A DNA stretch of 9,221 bases from Caldifarciminota bacterium (GTDB taxonomy: Bacteria > WOR-3 > Hydrothermia > WGAB01), in contig WGAB01000306.1 in NCBI GenBank assembly GCA_015489295.1, forward strand, positions 1-9,221. Reading direction: 5' to 3'. This document shows, in pieces, positions 1 through 6,216 of the stretch. The notes beneath the pieces were generated by a model that was given only the letters and a program-made list of their open reading frames with translations, did no database searches and was not told the origin of the DNA. The translations under genes and the position numbers were made by a program. Numbering within the stretch: the stretch's first letter is position 1; every line of letters starts with the position of its first letter.

Positions 1-1
1 C

Positions 2-568
2 CACCGCATCCTCTTCGTGGGCCGATTCATTGAGCTCAAAGGGGGCCATGTGCTCCTCCAGGCCTTTGCCCGGGTGCTCCGGGCCGTGCCCGAGGCCCAC
101 CTGGTCATGATCGGCAGCGGACCCGAAGAGGAAAACTGGAAAACCCTGGCCCGGCAGCTGGGCGTGGCTTCCCGTGTGACCTTTCGGGGCAGTTTGCCAG
201 CCCAGCAGCTGGCCGAGGAGTACCCCCGGGCCGCCATTGTGGCCGTGCCCTCCTACGAAATCGGCACCGGCCAAACCGAGGCGCTGGGAGTCGTGGCCAT
301 TGAGGCCCAGGCCTTCGGCACGCCGGTGGTGGCCTCCCGCACCGGCGGCCTGCCCGAGGTGGTGCTGCACGAAAAAACCGGCCTCCTCGTGCCCGAACGG
401 GACCCCGAGGCCCTGGCCCGAGCGCTGATCCGGCTGCTCCGGGATGCCGACCTCCGCCTGCGCCTGGGCGAAGCCGCCCGGGAACACTACGAGCAGCACT
501 TCTCGGTGCAGAGCCTGGGGCGCCGCCTCGCCGACCTTTATCGGCACCTGACCTCCCCGAAAAAATGA
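2..568 (+). CDS. Glycosyltransferase family 4 (GT-B fold), C-terminal part, 5' truncated by window edge
   Basis: This is the C-terminal 188 residues of a retaining, nucleotide-sugar-dependent glycosyltransferase. The reading frame is open to the left edge, so the true start lies outside the window; the GTG at 17 is an internal Val codon, not a start. The visible part begins with the strand and loop of the donor-binding Rossmann domain (FVGRFIELKGG, with the conserved Arg and Lys that contact the donor phosphates in GT4 enzymes). It continues through a second conserved Gly-Ser-Gly-Pro loop (MIGSGPEEE) to the family's E-x7-E signature, with the two Glu codons at 278-280 and 302-304, then the usual GTPVVAS and GGLPEVV segments. 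The last ~60 residues are helices typical of the family end. Acceptor and donor cannot be read from this half; capsule, LPS, glycolipid or glycan synthesis are all possible. No neighbour in the window is a sugar-biosynthesis gene, so context does not help. The family call is secure, the substrate unknown. Confidence 0.92.
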   Translation, partial: HRILFVGRFIELKGGHVLLQAFARVLRAVPEAHLVMIGSGPEEENWKTLARQLGVASRVTFRGSLPAQQLAEEYPRAAIVAVPSYEIGTGQTEALGVVAIEAQAFGTPVVASRTGGLPEVVLHEKTGLLVPERDPEALARALIRLLRDADLRLRLGEAAREHYEQHFSVQSLGRRLADLYRHLTSPKK

Positions 569-588
569 GTTTTTCTGACTAATTTGAC

Positions 589-617
589 TTGACACGCTCT
601 CTTGCTCCCACCATACT
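589..617 (+). promoter_or_regulatory. Sigma-70-type promoter for the secreted-protein gene
   Basis: A perfect -35 hexamer TTGACA (589-594) is followed by a 17-bp spacer and CATACT (612-617), a 4/6 match to the -10 consensus. Transcription would begin near 624, giving a leader of about 15 nt that consists almost entirely of the Shine-Dalgarno. An overlapping TTGACT at 584-589 has a poorer distance to the -10. This is sequence inference only. Confidence 0.6.
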
Positions 618-624
618 TGCCTCG

Positions 625-633
625 AAAGGAGGT
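625..633 (+). promoter_or_regulatory. Very strong ribosome binding site of the secreted-protein gene
   Basis: AAAGGAGGT, a near-complete complement to the 16S rRNA 3' end, lies with its GGAGG core 6 nt upstream of the ATG at 639. It fixes the start codon of the 592-residue secreted protein and suggests efficient translation. Confidence 0.8.
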
Positions 634-638
634 AACTC

Positions 639-2417
639 ATGATCCCACGCATGTTGATGTTGGTTGTCCTGGCCGGAGGTCTCCTCTGGTCAGCGCCGCC
701 GGATCTTGTGGATGGGGGGTCGCAGATTGCACAGCCATCCTACCGGGTCCCTTCTCAGGTTCGGGCAAACCGTCCGGCCTTGAGGACATCCGCCCCTGTC
801 CTGAATGCCATCCCCTTCTGGAACATTCTGGAAAACCTCGGCCCCACAGACCGGGCCAACGCCCGGATCTCTCTGGAACTGCCCCTTCAGGCCTCTGAAG
901 AGGCTCAAAATCTGGCCCAGGAGGTGGAATCCCTCTGGAATGCAGGCCATTTCGAGGCCGCGCTCCAGCGGGCCCGGGATCTGGCCCGCTACCTGGACCC
1001 CACCCGCATCGCCGTAGGCATCCAGTGGCGGGAACCCCGCAGAACCTCGTATCGGTGGGGCAACGATGTGGTGATTACCCAAAAGGACTCCGTGTATTCG
1101 GTACGACTGGTACGCCACGAAGGCACCGGGCACCTGTTCGCCCTGGTAACCTACAAGGACACCGCCACAAACCGCTACTTCTGGTCTCTCCACATGTCCA
1201 CCGACGGCGGAGATTCCTGGGTCGAAACCTTCGCCTGGAGCTACACAAACCAGGGATTGCCCACCGGGCTCGCAACCATGGGCGAGGATGTGTACATCGC
1301 CTACGGCGGGAATGAAAGCGATCCTACGACGGCGCGTTTGCGCCGGGCCGACGCCGCCACCGGCACCATTGACGCCGCCTACAACTGGCACGAGGTTTTC
1401 AATTTTGGTGTGGCCATCAACGAGATTGAACTCTGGGACAACTCCACCTACAACAACAACCGCCTGTACTACGCAGCCATTCTGGACGACCAGGAACTGG
1501 TGTTTTTCTGGATCGGAGAAGACGGCCTGTCCTACCACCAGATTCCCACAGGTGTCACCAGCGCATCCAGGGGGCTTTCCGGTACCTGGAACGATGGGGT
1601 TACCCCGGGGATGGACCAATATAGCTTCCTCTCGTACATCAATGCAAACGACAGTGTGCATGTCCTGCGCCTCAAGACCGATGACACCTTTGAGGATCTG
1701 GGCAACATTGACTATGCCGGGAGCATCTTTATGCTCTATACCGACATCGCCGCCCACCAGGACACCGTGATTGTGGCCTTTGAACACGAAGGTGCAGTCG
1801 CGGACTGGGTGAAGTACCGCATCAACTACGGACAGGTGCCGAGCGGCCCCTGGAATTGGGGCTCGCTGGCACCGGATACCACTGCGTATTCCTACTGTCC
1901 GGTGCTGACCGGTACTCACAACGATGGCTTTGGCGCGGCCTTCTTCTACGACGGCCCCATCGCATACAGACACCGCTCTTACAATATCCCTGCATGGTCC
2001 GACCCGGAGATCCTTTCCGACGAAGACGCCTCAATCGTTTTGAAACCCGATATTGCTTGGATCTCCTCCGGCGTTTACGGCGTGGCCTATGTGGACGATC
2101 CCCATAGCCGTGTGCTGTTTGACCGTTCCGACTGGACCGATGTAGCCGAAGGGCCCGGCGATGTACCGGCCGGAGCCCTGACGCTTCGAGCGTTGCCGAC
2201 CCACCACGGTGCCCGCCTCCTGCTGCAGGTGCCCCAGGCTGGCCCAGCCCGGCTCGAGGTGTTCAATGTCGCCGGTGCCCGGATCCAGGAGATTCCCCTG
2301 AACCTGACGGCCGGCACCCATGAGGTGCCGGTTTCGGTGCCCAGGGCGGGCGTGTACCTGGCCCGGCTCGTGACACCCAATGCCCAGGCTACCGTCCGTT
2401 TCGTAGTGGTCCGGTAG
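639..2417 (+). CDS. Secreted protein with Asp-box repeat and C-terminal sorting/FlgD-like Ig domain; function unknown
   Basis: 592 residues. Residues 1-19 look like a Sec signal peptide: a short basic N-region (MIPR), a hydrophobic core, and possible cleavage near WSA-PP. After a low-complexity linker, residues 86-118 form a helical pair with a TPR-like pattern (LWNAGHFEAALQRARDLA). From about 135 to 500 the protein is rich in beta strands and aromatics. It carries one clear Asp-box, STDGGDSW at 187-194, the turn motif of sialidase/BNR beta-propellers. I see no sialidase catalytic Arg triad or other enzymatic motif that I can place. Residues 513-592 form a compact Ig-like domain with the segment RLEVFNVAGARI and the ending AGVYLARLV..VRFVV. 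This resembles the C-terminal sorting domain of type IX secretion cargo or the FlgD-like Ig repeat. The gene stands alone between its own promoter and terminator. Codon choice looks less GC-biased than in the housekeeping genes downstream. It may be a surface-attached or released propeller protein; the ligand is unknown. Confidence 0.85.
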   Translation: MIPRMLMLVVLAGGLLWSAPPDLVDGGSQIAQPSYRVPSQVRANRPALRTSAPVLNAIPFWNILENLGPTDRANARISLELPLQASEEAQNLAQEVESLWNAGHFEAALQRARDLARYLDPTRIAVGIQWREPRRTSYRWGNDVVITQKDSVYSVRLVRHEGTGHLFALVTYKDTATNRYFWSLHMSTDGGDSWVETFAWSYTNQGLPTGLATMGEDVYIAYGGNESDPTTARLRRADAATGTIDAAYNWHEVFNFGVAINEIELWDNSTYNNNRLYYAAILDDQELVFFWIGEDGLSYHQIPTGVTSASRGLSGTWNDGVTPGMDQYSFLSYINANDSVHVLRLKTDDTFEDLGNIDYAGSIFMLYTDIAAHQDTVIVAFEHEGAVADWVKYRINYGQVPSGPWNWGSLAPDTTAYSYCPVLTGTHNDGFGAAFFYDGPIAYRHRSYNIPAWSDPEILSDEDASIVLKPDIAWISSGVYGVAYVDDPHSRVLFDRSDWTDVAEGPGDVPAGALTLRALPTHHGARLLLQVPQAGPARLEVFNVAGARIQEIPLNLTAGTHEVPVSVPRAGVYLARLVTPNAQATVRFVVVR

Positions 2418-2437
2418 ACAGGTTTTTCTTCCGGCCT

Positions 2438-2477
2438 CGGCGGGGGAGCCGTGCACGGCTCCCCCGCCGTTCTCTTT
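2438..2477 (+). terminator. Intrinsic terminator built on a 32-bp perfect palindrome
   Basis: Positions 2438-2469 read identically on both strands: the left arm CGGCGGGGGAGCCGTG is followed directly by its exact reverse complement. In RNA this gives a very stable GC-rich hairpin with about 14 paired bases and a small loop. A short pyrimidine-rich run (TTCTCTTTC, 2470-2478) follows on the + strand, and no U-tract is present on the opposite side. It begins 21 nt after the stop of the secreted-protein gene and separates it from gatA. Confidence 0.8.
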
Positions 2478-2523
2478 CAGGAGGCAGACCGTTCCCGACC
2501 GCGATCTCAAGGGTACCGATTTT

Positions 2524-2562
2524 ACCCCGGAGAAATCCAGAGGTCCTTGACCCGTCCGGGGT
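2524..2562. repeat. 8-bp perfect inverted repeat upstream of gatA
   Basis: ACCCCGGA (2524-2531) and TCCGGGGT (2555-2562) are exact reverse complements separated by 23 nt. A second small hairpin, GGCTC/GAGCC with a 3-nt loop, lies at 2579-2591. These occupy the otherwise empty 160 bp between the upstream terminator and the gatA promoter. They could be an operator, a secondary terminator, or chance in GC-rich DNA; nothing in the sequence decides between these. I see no tRNA or recognisable riboswitch here. Confidence 0.35.
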
Positions 2563-2605
2563 GTTTCACGGCGGCTTGGGCTCCGGGAGCCGATCGGACC
2601 CTGCC

Positions 2606-2634
2606 TTGAGCCCCCTGAAGCCTCAGGTTAAGAT
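2606..2634 (+). promoter_or_regulatory. Candidate promoter giving a leaderless gatA transcript
   Basis: TTGAGC (2606-2611, 4/6 match to the -35) and TAAGAT (2629-2634, 4/6 match to the -10) are separated by exactly 17 bp. Counting from the -10, position +1 falls on 2641, the A of the gatA start codon. No Shine-Dalgarno is present in the preceding 20 nt, which agrees with a leaderless mRNA. This is sequence inference only. Confidence 0.45.
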
Positions 2635-2640
2635 AAGCCT

Positions 2641-4092
2641 ATGAGTCTCGCAGATCAGACCATCCACGAACTCCGCGAGCGTTTACGCCGGAACGAGATC
2701 TCCCCCCTGGACATCGTCAACGATGTACTGGACCGCATCGAGGCCCGGGAGGAAACCCTTAACGCCTACATTGACGTGTTCGCCGAAGAGGCCCGTCGCC
2801 GCGCCGTAGAGCTGGAGGATGTGCCCCCGGACGAACGCGGCCTGCTCTTCGGCATTCCCATAGCGGTAAAGGACAACATCGTGGTCAAGGGCTTTGATAC
2901 CACCTGCGGCTCCCGCATCCTCCTGGGCTTTAAGTCGCCATACAACGCCACGGTCATTGAGCGCCTGCTCCAGCACCACGGCATCGTTCTGGGCAAAACC
3001 AACCTGGACGAGTTTGCCATGGGCTCCTCCGGCGAGTACTCCTTCTTCGGGCCCACCCGTAACCCCCACAACCCCGACTTCGTGCCGGGCGGCTCCTCCT
3101 CGGGCTCAGCCGCGGCCGTGGCCTCGGGCGAGGCGGTGGCGGCCCTGGGCTCGGATACCGGCGGCTCGGTGCGGCTTCCCGCCGCCTACACCCACACCGT
3201 GGGCTTCAAGCCCACCTACGGCCGCCTGTCGCGGTACGGGCTCGTGGCCTTCGCCTCGTCGCTGGACCAGATCGGGTTTCTGACCCGCGATGTGCTGGAC
3301 GCCGCCCTCCTGTTTGAGGCTCTGGGCGGCCACGATCCCCTGGATTCCACCTCACTGAACCTGCCGGCTCCCCGGGTTTCTGAAGTGTTCCCGCCCGATT
3401 GGGAGCGCCAGCGGTTCACCCTGGGGGTGCCCGTGGAGTATGTGGAAGCCGAAGGCCTGGACCCCGAGATCCGCCTGCATTTCCAGCGGTACCTGGAACA
3501 GCTGGAACGGGAGGGGTTCCGCCTCCAGGAGATCCACCTGCCCCACAGCCGGTACGCGGTGCAGGTGTACTACCTGGTGGCCACGGCCGAGGCGTCGTCC
3601 AACCTGGCCCGGTACGACGGAGTCCGCTACGGCTTCCGGGCCGAGGGCTATGCCGACCTGGACGAGATGTACCGCAAAACCCGGAGCGAAGGGTTCGGCC
3701 CGGAGGTCAAGCGCCGGATCCTTCTCGGCACCTTCGCCCTGTCCTCGGGCTACCACGAGGAGTACTACAACCGGGCCCTGCGGGTGCGCCGGCTCATCCA
3801 GAAGGACTTTCAGCAGGCCTTTGAGGCCGTGGACCTCATCGTGACCCCCACGGCGCCCACCTTCCCGCCCCGGTTGGGCGAGAAGCGCCAGGATCCCCTG
3901 GCCATGTACCTTCTGGACATCTTCACGGTATCGGCCAACCTGGCGGGCATCCCGGCCATCTCGGTTCCGGGCGGCTTCGGGGGTCCCCATCGCCTGCCCT
4001 ACGGCCTGCAATTTCTGGCGCCGGCCTTTGAAGACGGCCGGGTGTTCCAGATGGCCCGGTGGTTTGAACGCTTCGTGTATCCCGGCCGCTGA
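2641..4092 (+). CDS. gatA: Asp-tRNA(Asn)/Glu-tRNA(Gln) amidotransferase subunit A
   Basis: GatA is the amidase subunit of the cytoplasmic GatCAB complex. It releases ammonia from glutamine and channels it to GatB, which converts Glu-tRNA(Gln) (and often Asp-tRNA(Asn)) to the correctly amidated form. The 483 residues match the family length. The amidase-signature catalytic set is complete: Lys77 in AVKDN, cis-Ser152 in the GGSSSGSAAAVA loop, and nucleophile Ser176 in DTGGSVRLP, with the expected 24-residue spacing between the two serines. The FKPTYGRLSRYGLVAFASSLDQIG block and the C-terminal PTAP and NLAGIPAISVP segments are typical GatA rather than a generic amidase. The ATG at 2641 gives the usual family N-terminus (TIHELRERLRRNEIS), although no Shine-Dalgarno precedes it. 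gatB and gatC are not in this window, so the three subunits are not encoded as a simple gatCAB operon here. The organism therefore probably lacks at least one of GlnRS or AsnRS. Confidence 0.97.
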   Translation: MSLADQTIHELRERLRRNEISPLDIVNDVLDRIEAREETLNAYIDVFAEEARRRAVELEDVPPDERGLLFGIPIAVKDNIVVKGFDTTCGSRILLGFKSPYNATVIERLLQHHGIVLGKTNLDEFAMGSSGEYSFFGPTRNPHNPDFVPGGSSSGSAAAVASGEAVAALGSDTGGSVRLPAAYTHTVGFKPTYGRLSRYGLVAFASSLDQIGFLTRDVLDAALLFEALGGHDPLDSTSLNLPAPRVSEVFPPDWERQRFTLGVPVEYVEAEGLDPEIRLHFQRYLEQLEREGFRLQEIHLPHSRYAVQVYYLVATAEASSNLARYDGVRYGFRAEGYADLDEMYRKTRSEGFGPEVKRRILLGTFALSSGYHEEYYNRALRVRRLIQKDFQQAFEAVDLIVTPTAPTFPPRLGEKRQDPLAMYLLDIFTVSANLAGIPAISVPGGFGGPHRLPYGLQFLAPAFEDGRVFQMARWFERFVYPGR

Positions 4093-4122
4093 TCCCGCCT
4101 GCGCATTGCCGCCAAAGCGGTT

Positions 4123-4128
4123 TATAAT
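4123..4128 (+). promoter_or_regulatory. Perfect -10 box (TATAAT) upstream of talC
   Basis: TATAAT at 4123-4128 is a consensus -10. The hexamer 17 bp upstream (TGCGCA, 4100-4105) matches the -35 consensus at only 3/6 positions, and no extended -10 TG is present. Transcription would start near 4135, leaving a leader of about 62 nt before talC. The -10 sits inside an imperfect inverted repeat: GCATT 4103-4107 with AATGC 4126-4130, enclosing CCGC/GCGG at 4109-4120. It is the likely promoter of the talC-htrA-mce-radA-yacL run. Confidence 0.5.
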
Positions 4129-4182
4129 GCACGGTTGAAATCGCGCAGCAGGAACACCCTGTACGCCGAAACCCTTGCCGAC

Positions 4183-4190
4183 AAGGAGGT
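4183..4190 (+). promoter_or_regulatory. Strong ribosome binding site of talC
   Basis: AAGGAGGT has its GGAGG core 7 nt upstream of the ATG at 4197 and fixes the talC start. It is nearly identical to the site of the secreted-protein gene. Confidence 0.8.
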
Positions 4191-4196
4191 TGAACC

Positions 4197-4850
4197 ATGC
4201 GGCTTTTTGCAGACACCGCCCATCTTCCAGACATCAAGGAGCTGGCCAGCTGGGGCGCCATTGACGGCGTGACCACCAACCCCACCCTGCTCTCCCGCGA
4301 GGAGGGCGAGCCCGAAAAGATCCTGTACGAGATCTGCGAGGTGGTGCAGGGGCCGGTGTCGGCCGAGGTGGTATCCACGGACTGGGAAGGCATGGTCCAG
4401 GAGGGCCGGCGCCTGGCCCAGATCCATCCCCACATCGTGGTCAAGATCCCGGCGACCATCGACGGCCTCAAGGCCACCCGGGCCCTTTCCGAGCAGGGCA
4501 TCCGCGTGAACATGACCCTGGTGTTCACCCCCATGCAGGCGCTGCTGGCGGCCAAGGCGGGCGCCCGGTTCGTGTCGCCCTTCATCGGCCGGCTGGACGA
4601 CATCTCATCCTATGGCATGAACCTGATCGCCGACATCTTGGAGATCTTTGACCACTATGACTTTGAAACCGAGGTGCTGGTGGCCTCGGTGCGGCACCCC
4701 ATGCATGTGCTGGAGGCGGCCCGGCTGGGGGCGCCCATCGTGACCGCTCCGCCCAAGGTCATCCGCCAGTTGATCCGGCACCCACTCACGGACATCGGCC
4801 TGGAAAAGTTCCTGGCCGACTGGAAGAAACTGCAGGAACGCCTGAAATAA
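4197..4850 (+). CDS. talC: Transaldolase, TalC/FSA-like small subfamily
   Basis: This is a cytoplasmic (beta/alpha)8-barrel class I aldolase-type enzyme of the non-oxidative pentose phosphate pathway. It moves a dihydroxyacetone unit between sedoheptulose-7-phosphate and glyceraldehyde-3-phosphate. The 217 residues fit the short TalC/fructose-6-phosphate aldolase (FSA) subfamily. The N-terminal FADTA and GVTTNPTLL motifs are present. The Schiff-base lysine is Lys83 in VVKIPAT, equivalent to Lys85 of E. coli FSA. At the position of FSA Tyr131 this protein has Phe129 ([10 protein letters not shown]). Tyr there favours fructose-6-phosphate aldolase activity and Phe favours transaldolase, so I infer transaldolase. 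The C-terminal [19 protein letters not shown] block is typical of the family. It is the first gene after a perfect TATAAT box and has a strong Shine-Dalgarno. The next gene starts 4 nt after its stop, so the two are probably translationally coupled. Confidence 0.95.
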   Translation: MRLFADTAHLPDIKELASWGAIDGVTTNPTLLSREEGEPEKILYEICEVVQGPVSAEVVSTDWEGMVQEGRRLAQIHPHIVVKIPATIDGLKATRALSEQGIRVNMTLVFTPMQALLAAKAGARFVSPFIGRLDDISSYGMNLIADILEIFDHYDFETEVLVASVRHPMHVLEAARLGAPIVTAPPKVIRQLIRHPLTDIGLEKFLADWKKLQERLK

Positions 4851-4854
4851 GACC

Positions 4855-6207
4855 ATGAGTGCGGTCCTGACCCTGCTCCTCGTGGCCTCCTCTGCCTCCG
4901 CGTCCATTGACCAGAGTCGGCGCACGGCCATCGTGAACGCGGCCGAACGGGTGTCGCCCGCTGTGGTGTCGGTGTCCGTGCTGGCCACCACGGTGGTGGC
5001 CTCAAGGCCCTTCTTTGAAGACCCCTTTTTCGGCGAGTTCTGGGGCCACTTTTTCCCCACGCCCTACATCCGCCGGCAGGTTCGGGCCCTGGGCTCCGGG
5101 TTCATCGTGGATTCCTCGGGCATCGTGATCACCAACGCCCATGTGGTATCCGGGGCCGAGGTCATCAAGGTCACCCTGCCCGACGGCCGCACCTTTGACG
5201 CCGATCTTCTGGGAGAGGCTGACAAACTGGACATCGCCGTGCTCAAGATCTCGGGGAAACACCTGCCGGTGGCGCCCATCGGCGACTCGGACCACCTGCT
5301 CATCGGCGAATGGGCGATTGCCATCGGCAACCCCTTCGGCTTCCTGATGGAAGACCTGGAACCCACGGTGACGGTGGGCGTGATCTCGGCCCTGCACCGC
5401 ACCTTCAAAGGCCGGTCCGAACGGCTGTACCGCGACATGATCCAGACCGATGCGGCCATCAACCCTGGCAACTCCGGCGGCCCCCTGGTAAACGCCCTCG
5501 GTGAGGTCATCGGCATGAACACCTTCATCATCACCAAAAGCGGCGGCTCGGAGGGCATGGGCTTCGCGATTCCCATCAACACGGTGATGAAGATCGCCCG
5601 CGAAATCGTGGAGTACGGCCATGTGCGGGAGGGCTACCTGGGCATTACCGTGCAGGACCTCACCGACGCCCTGCGGGAGGGCCTGGGGTTCTCGGGCACC
5701 GGCGGTGTGCTCATCAACAGCGTGGATCCCCAGGGCCCCCTGGCCGGCAAAGTGAAGGAAGGCGACATCCTGTTGCGGATCAACCGTCGGCGTATCCTGA
5801 ACTCCGGCGACTTTGAGGACTTCACCTACGCCCTGGTGCCGGGCGAACGGTTCACCTTCACCCTCTGGCGCCAGGGGAAAACCTTTACGGTGCGGGCGCG
5901 CAGCGTGGAGTTCCGGATTGCCAGCGAAACCCTGGATTACGGCCTGACCGTGGCCCAGATTACGCCGGCCCTGGTACAAAAGTACGGGCTCCAAACTGCC
6001 CAGGGCGTGGTGGTGGTGTCGGTGGATCCCCAGAGCCCCTTTGCCCGGATCGGCCTGCAGCCCGGAGATGTCATCCTCTCGCTGAACCGCCACGATATCC
6101 GAACCGTGGAAGACCTGCGCCGGGCCCTGAAGACCCTGCGGCGGGGCTACCTGGAGGTGGTGCTGGACCGCCAGGGGCAGCGGCTCTGGTACCGCGGCAC
6201 CTTTTAA
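4855..6207 (+). CDS. HtrA/Deg-family periplasmic serine protease with two PDZ domains (DegQ/DegP-like)
   Basis: This protease/chaperone degrades misfolded envelope proteins. The 450 residues run as follows: a short export signal (1-17, ending ASSASA), an aromatic-rich LA loop (FFEDPFFGEFWGHFF, about 53-67), then a trypsin-like protease domain (about 75-250). The triad is His96 (TNAHVV), Asp126 (LDIAVLK) and Ser207 (GNSGGP). PDZ1 spans about 258-350 and begins with the carboxylate-binding YLGI loop; PDZ2 spans about 362-445. Two PDZ domains and the overall length match DegQ/DegP rather than single-PDZ DegS. The signal peptide is odd because it has no Lys or Arg before the hydrophobic stretch. 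An earlier start is excluded: an in-frame TGA at 4843-4845 precedes the ATG and no start codon lies between them. The Shine-Dalgarno is weak, which fits coupling to talC 4 nt upstream. Active form is expected to be a trimer or larger cage in the periplasm. A soluble or membrane-tethered form cannot be decided from sequence. Confidence 0.95.
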   Translation: MSAVLTLLLVASSASASIDQSRRTAIVNAAERVSPAVVSVSVLATTVVASRPFFEDPFFGEFWGHFFPTPYIRRQVRALGSGFIVDSSGIVITNAHVVSGAEVIKVTLPDGRTFDADLLGEADKLDIAVLKISGKHLPVAPIGDSDHLLIGEWAIAIGNPFGFLMEDLEPTVTVGVISALHRTFKGRSERLYRDMIQTDAAINPGNSGGPLVNALGEVIGMNTFIITKSGGSEGMGFAIPINTVMKIAREIVEYGHVREGYLGITVQDLTDALREGLGFSGTGGVLINSVDPQGPLAGKVKEGDILLRINRRRILNSGDFEDFTYALVPGERFTFTLWRQGKTFTVRARSVEFRIASETLDYGLTVAQITPALVQKYGLQTAQGVVVVSVDPQSPFARIGLQPGDVILSLNRHDIRTVEDLRRALKTLRRGYLEVVLDRQGQRLWYRGTF

Positions 6208-6211
6208 GGAG
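6206..6211 (+). promoter_or_regulatory. Ribosome binding site that sets the MCE-gene start at 6217
   Basis: AAGGAG overlaps the end of the protease stop codon and lies 5 nt before the ATG at 6217. An in-frame GTG at 6211 shares its G with this site and so cannot be the start served by it. The ATG is therefore preferred. Confidence 0.7.
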
Positions 6212-6216
6212 TGCCC

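Noticed and set aside
560..574. AAAAA-TGAG-TTTTT as a terminator after the glycosyltransferase
   Set aside because: It is only a 5-bp A:T stem with no GC-rich portion, far too weak to be an intrinsic terminator.
690..1973. 427-codon open frame on the - strand opposite the secreted-protein gene
   Set aside because: It is antisense to a gene with signal peptide, Shine-Dalgarno, promoter and terminator. I see no domain in it and no ribosome site supports it.
2547..2576. TTGACC at 2547 as a -35 for gatA
   Set aside because: No -10-like hexamer occurs at 16-18 bp; the region at 2569-2576 is GC-rich. The TTGAGC/TAAGAT pair further down is better.
2479..2640. tRNA, T-box or riboswitch in the gatA upstream region
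   Set aside because: There is no TPsiC-like GTTCGA, no cloverleaf arms, and no T-box core sequence; only small simple inverted repeats are present.
6211..6216. GTG at 6211 as the MCE-gene start
   Set aside because: It overlaps the Shine-Dalgarno AAGGAG, and the ATG at 6217 has the proper spacing to that site.
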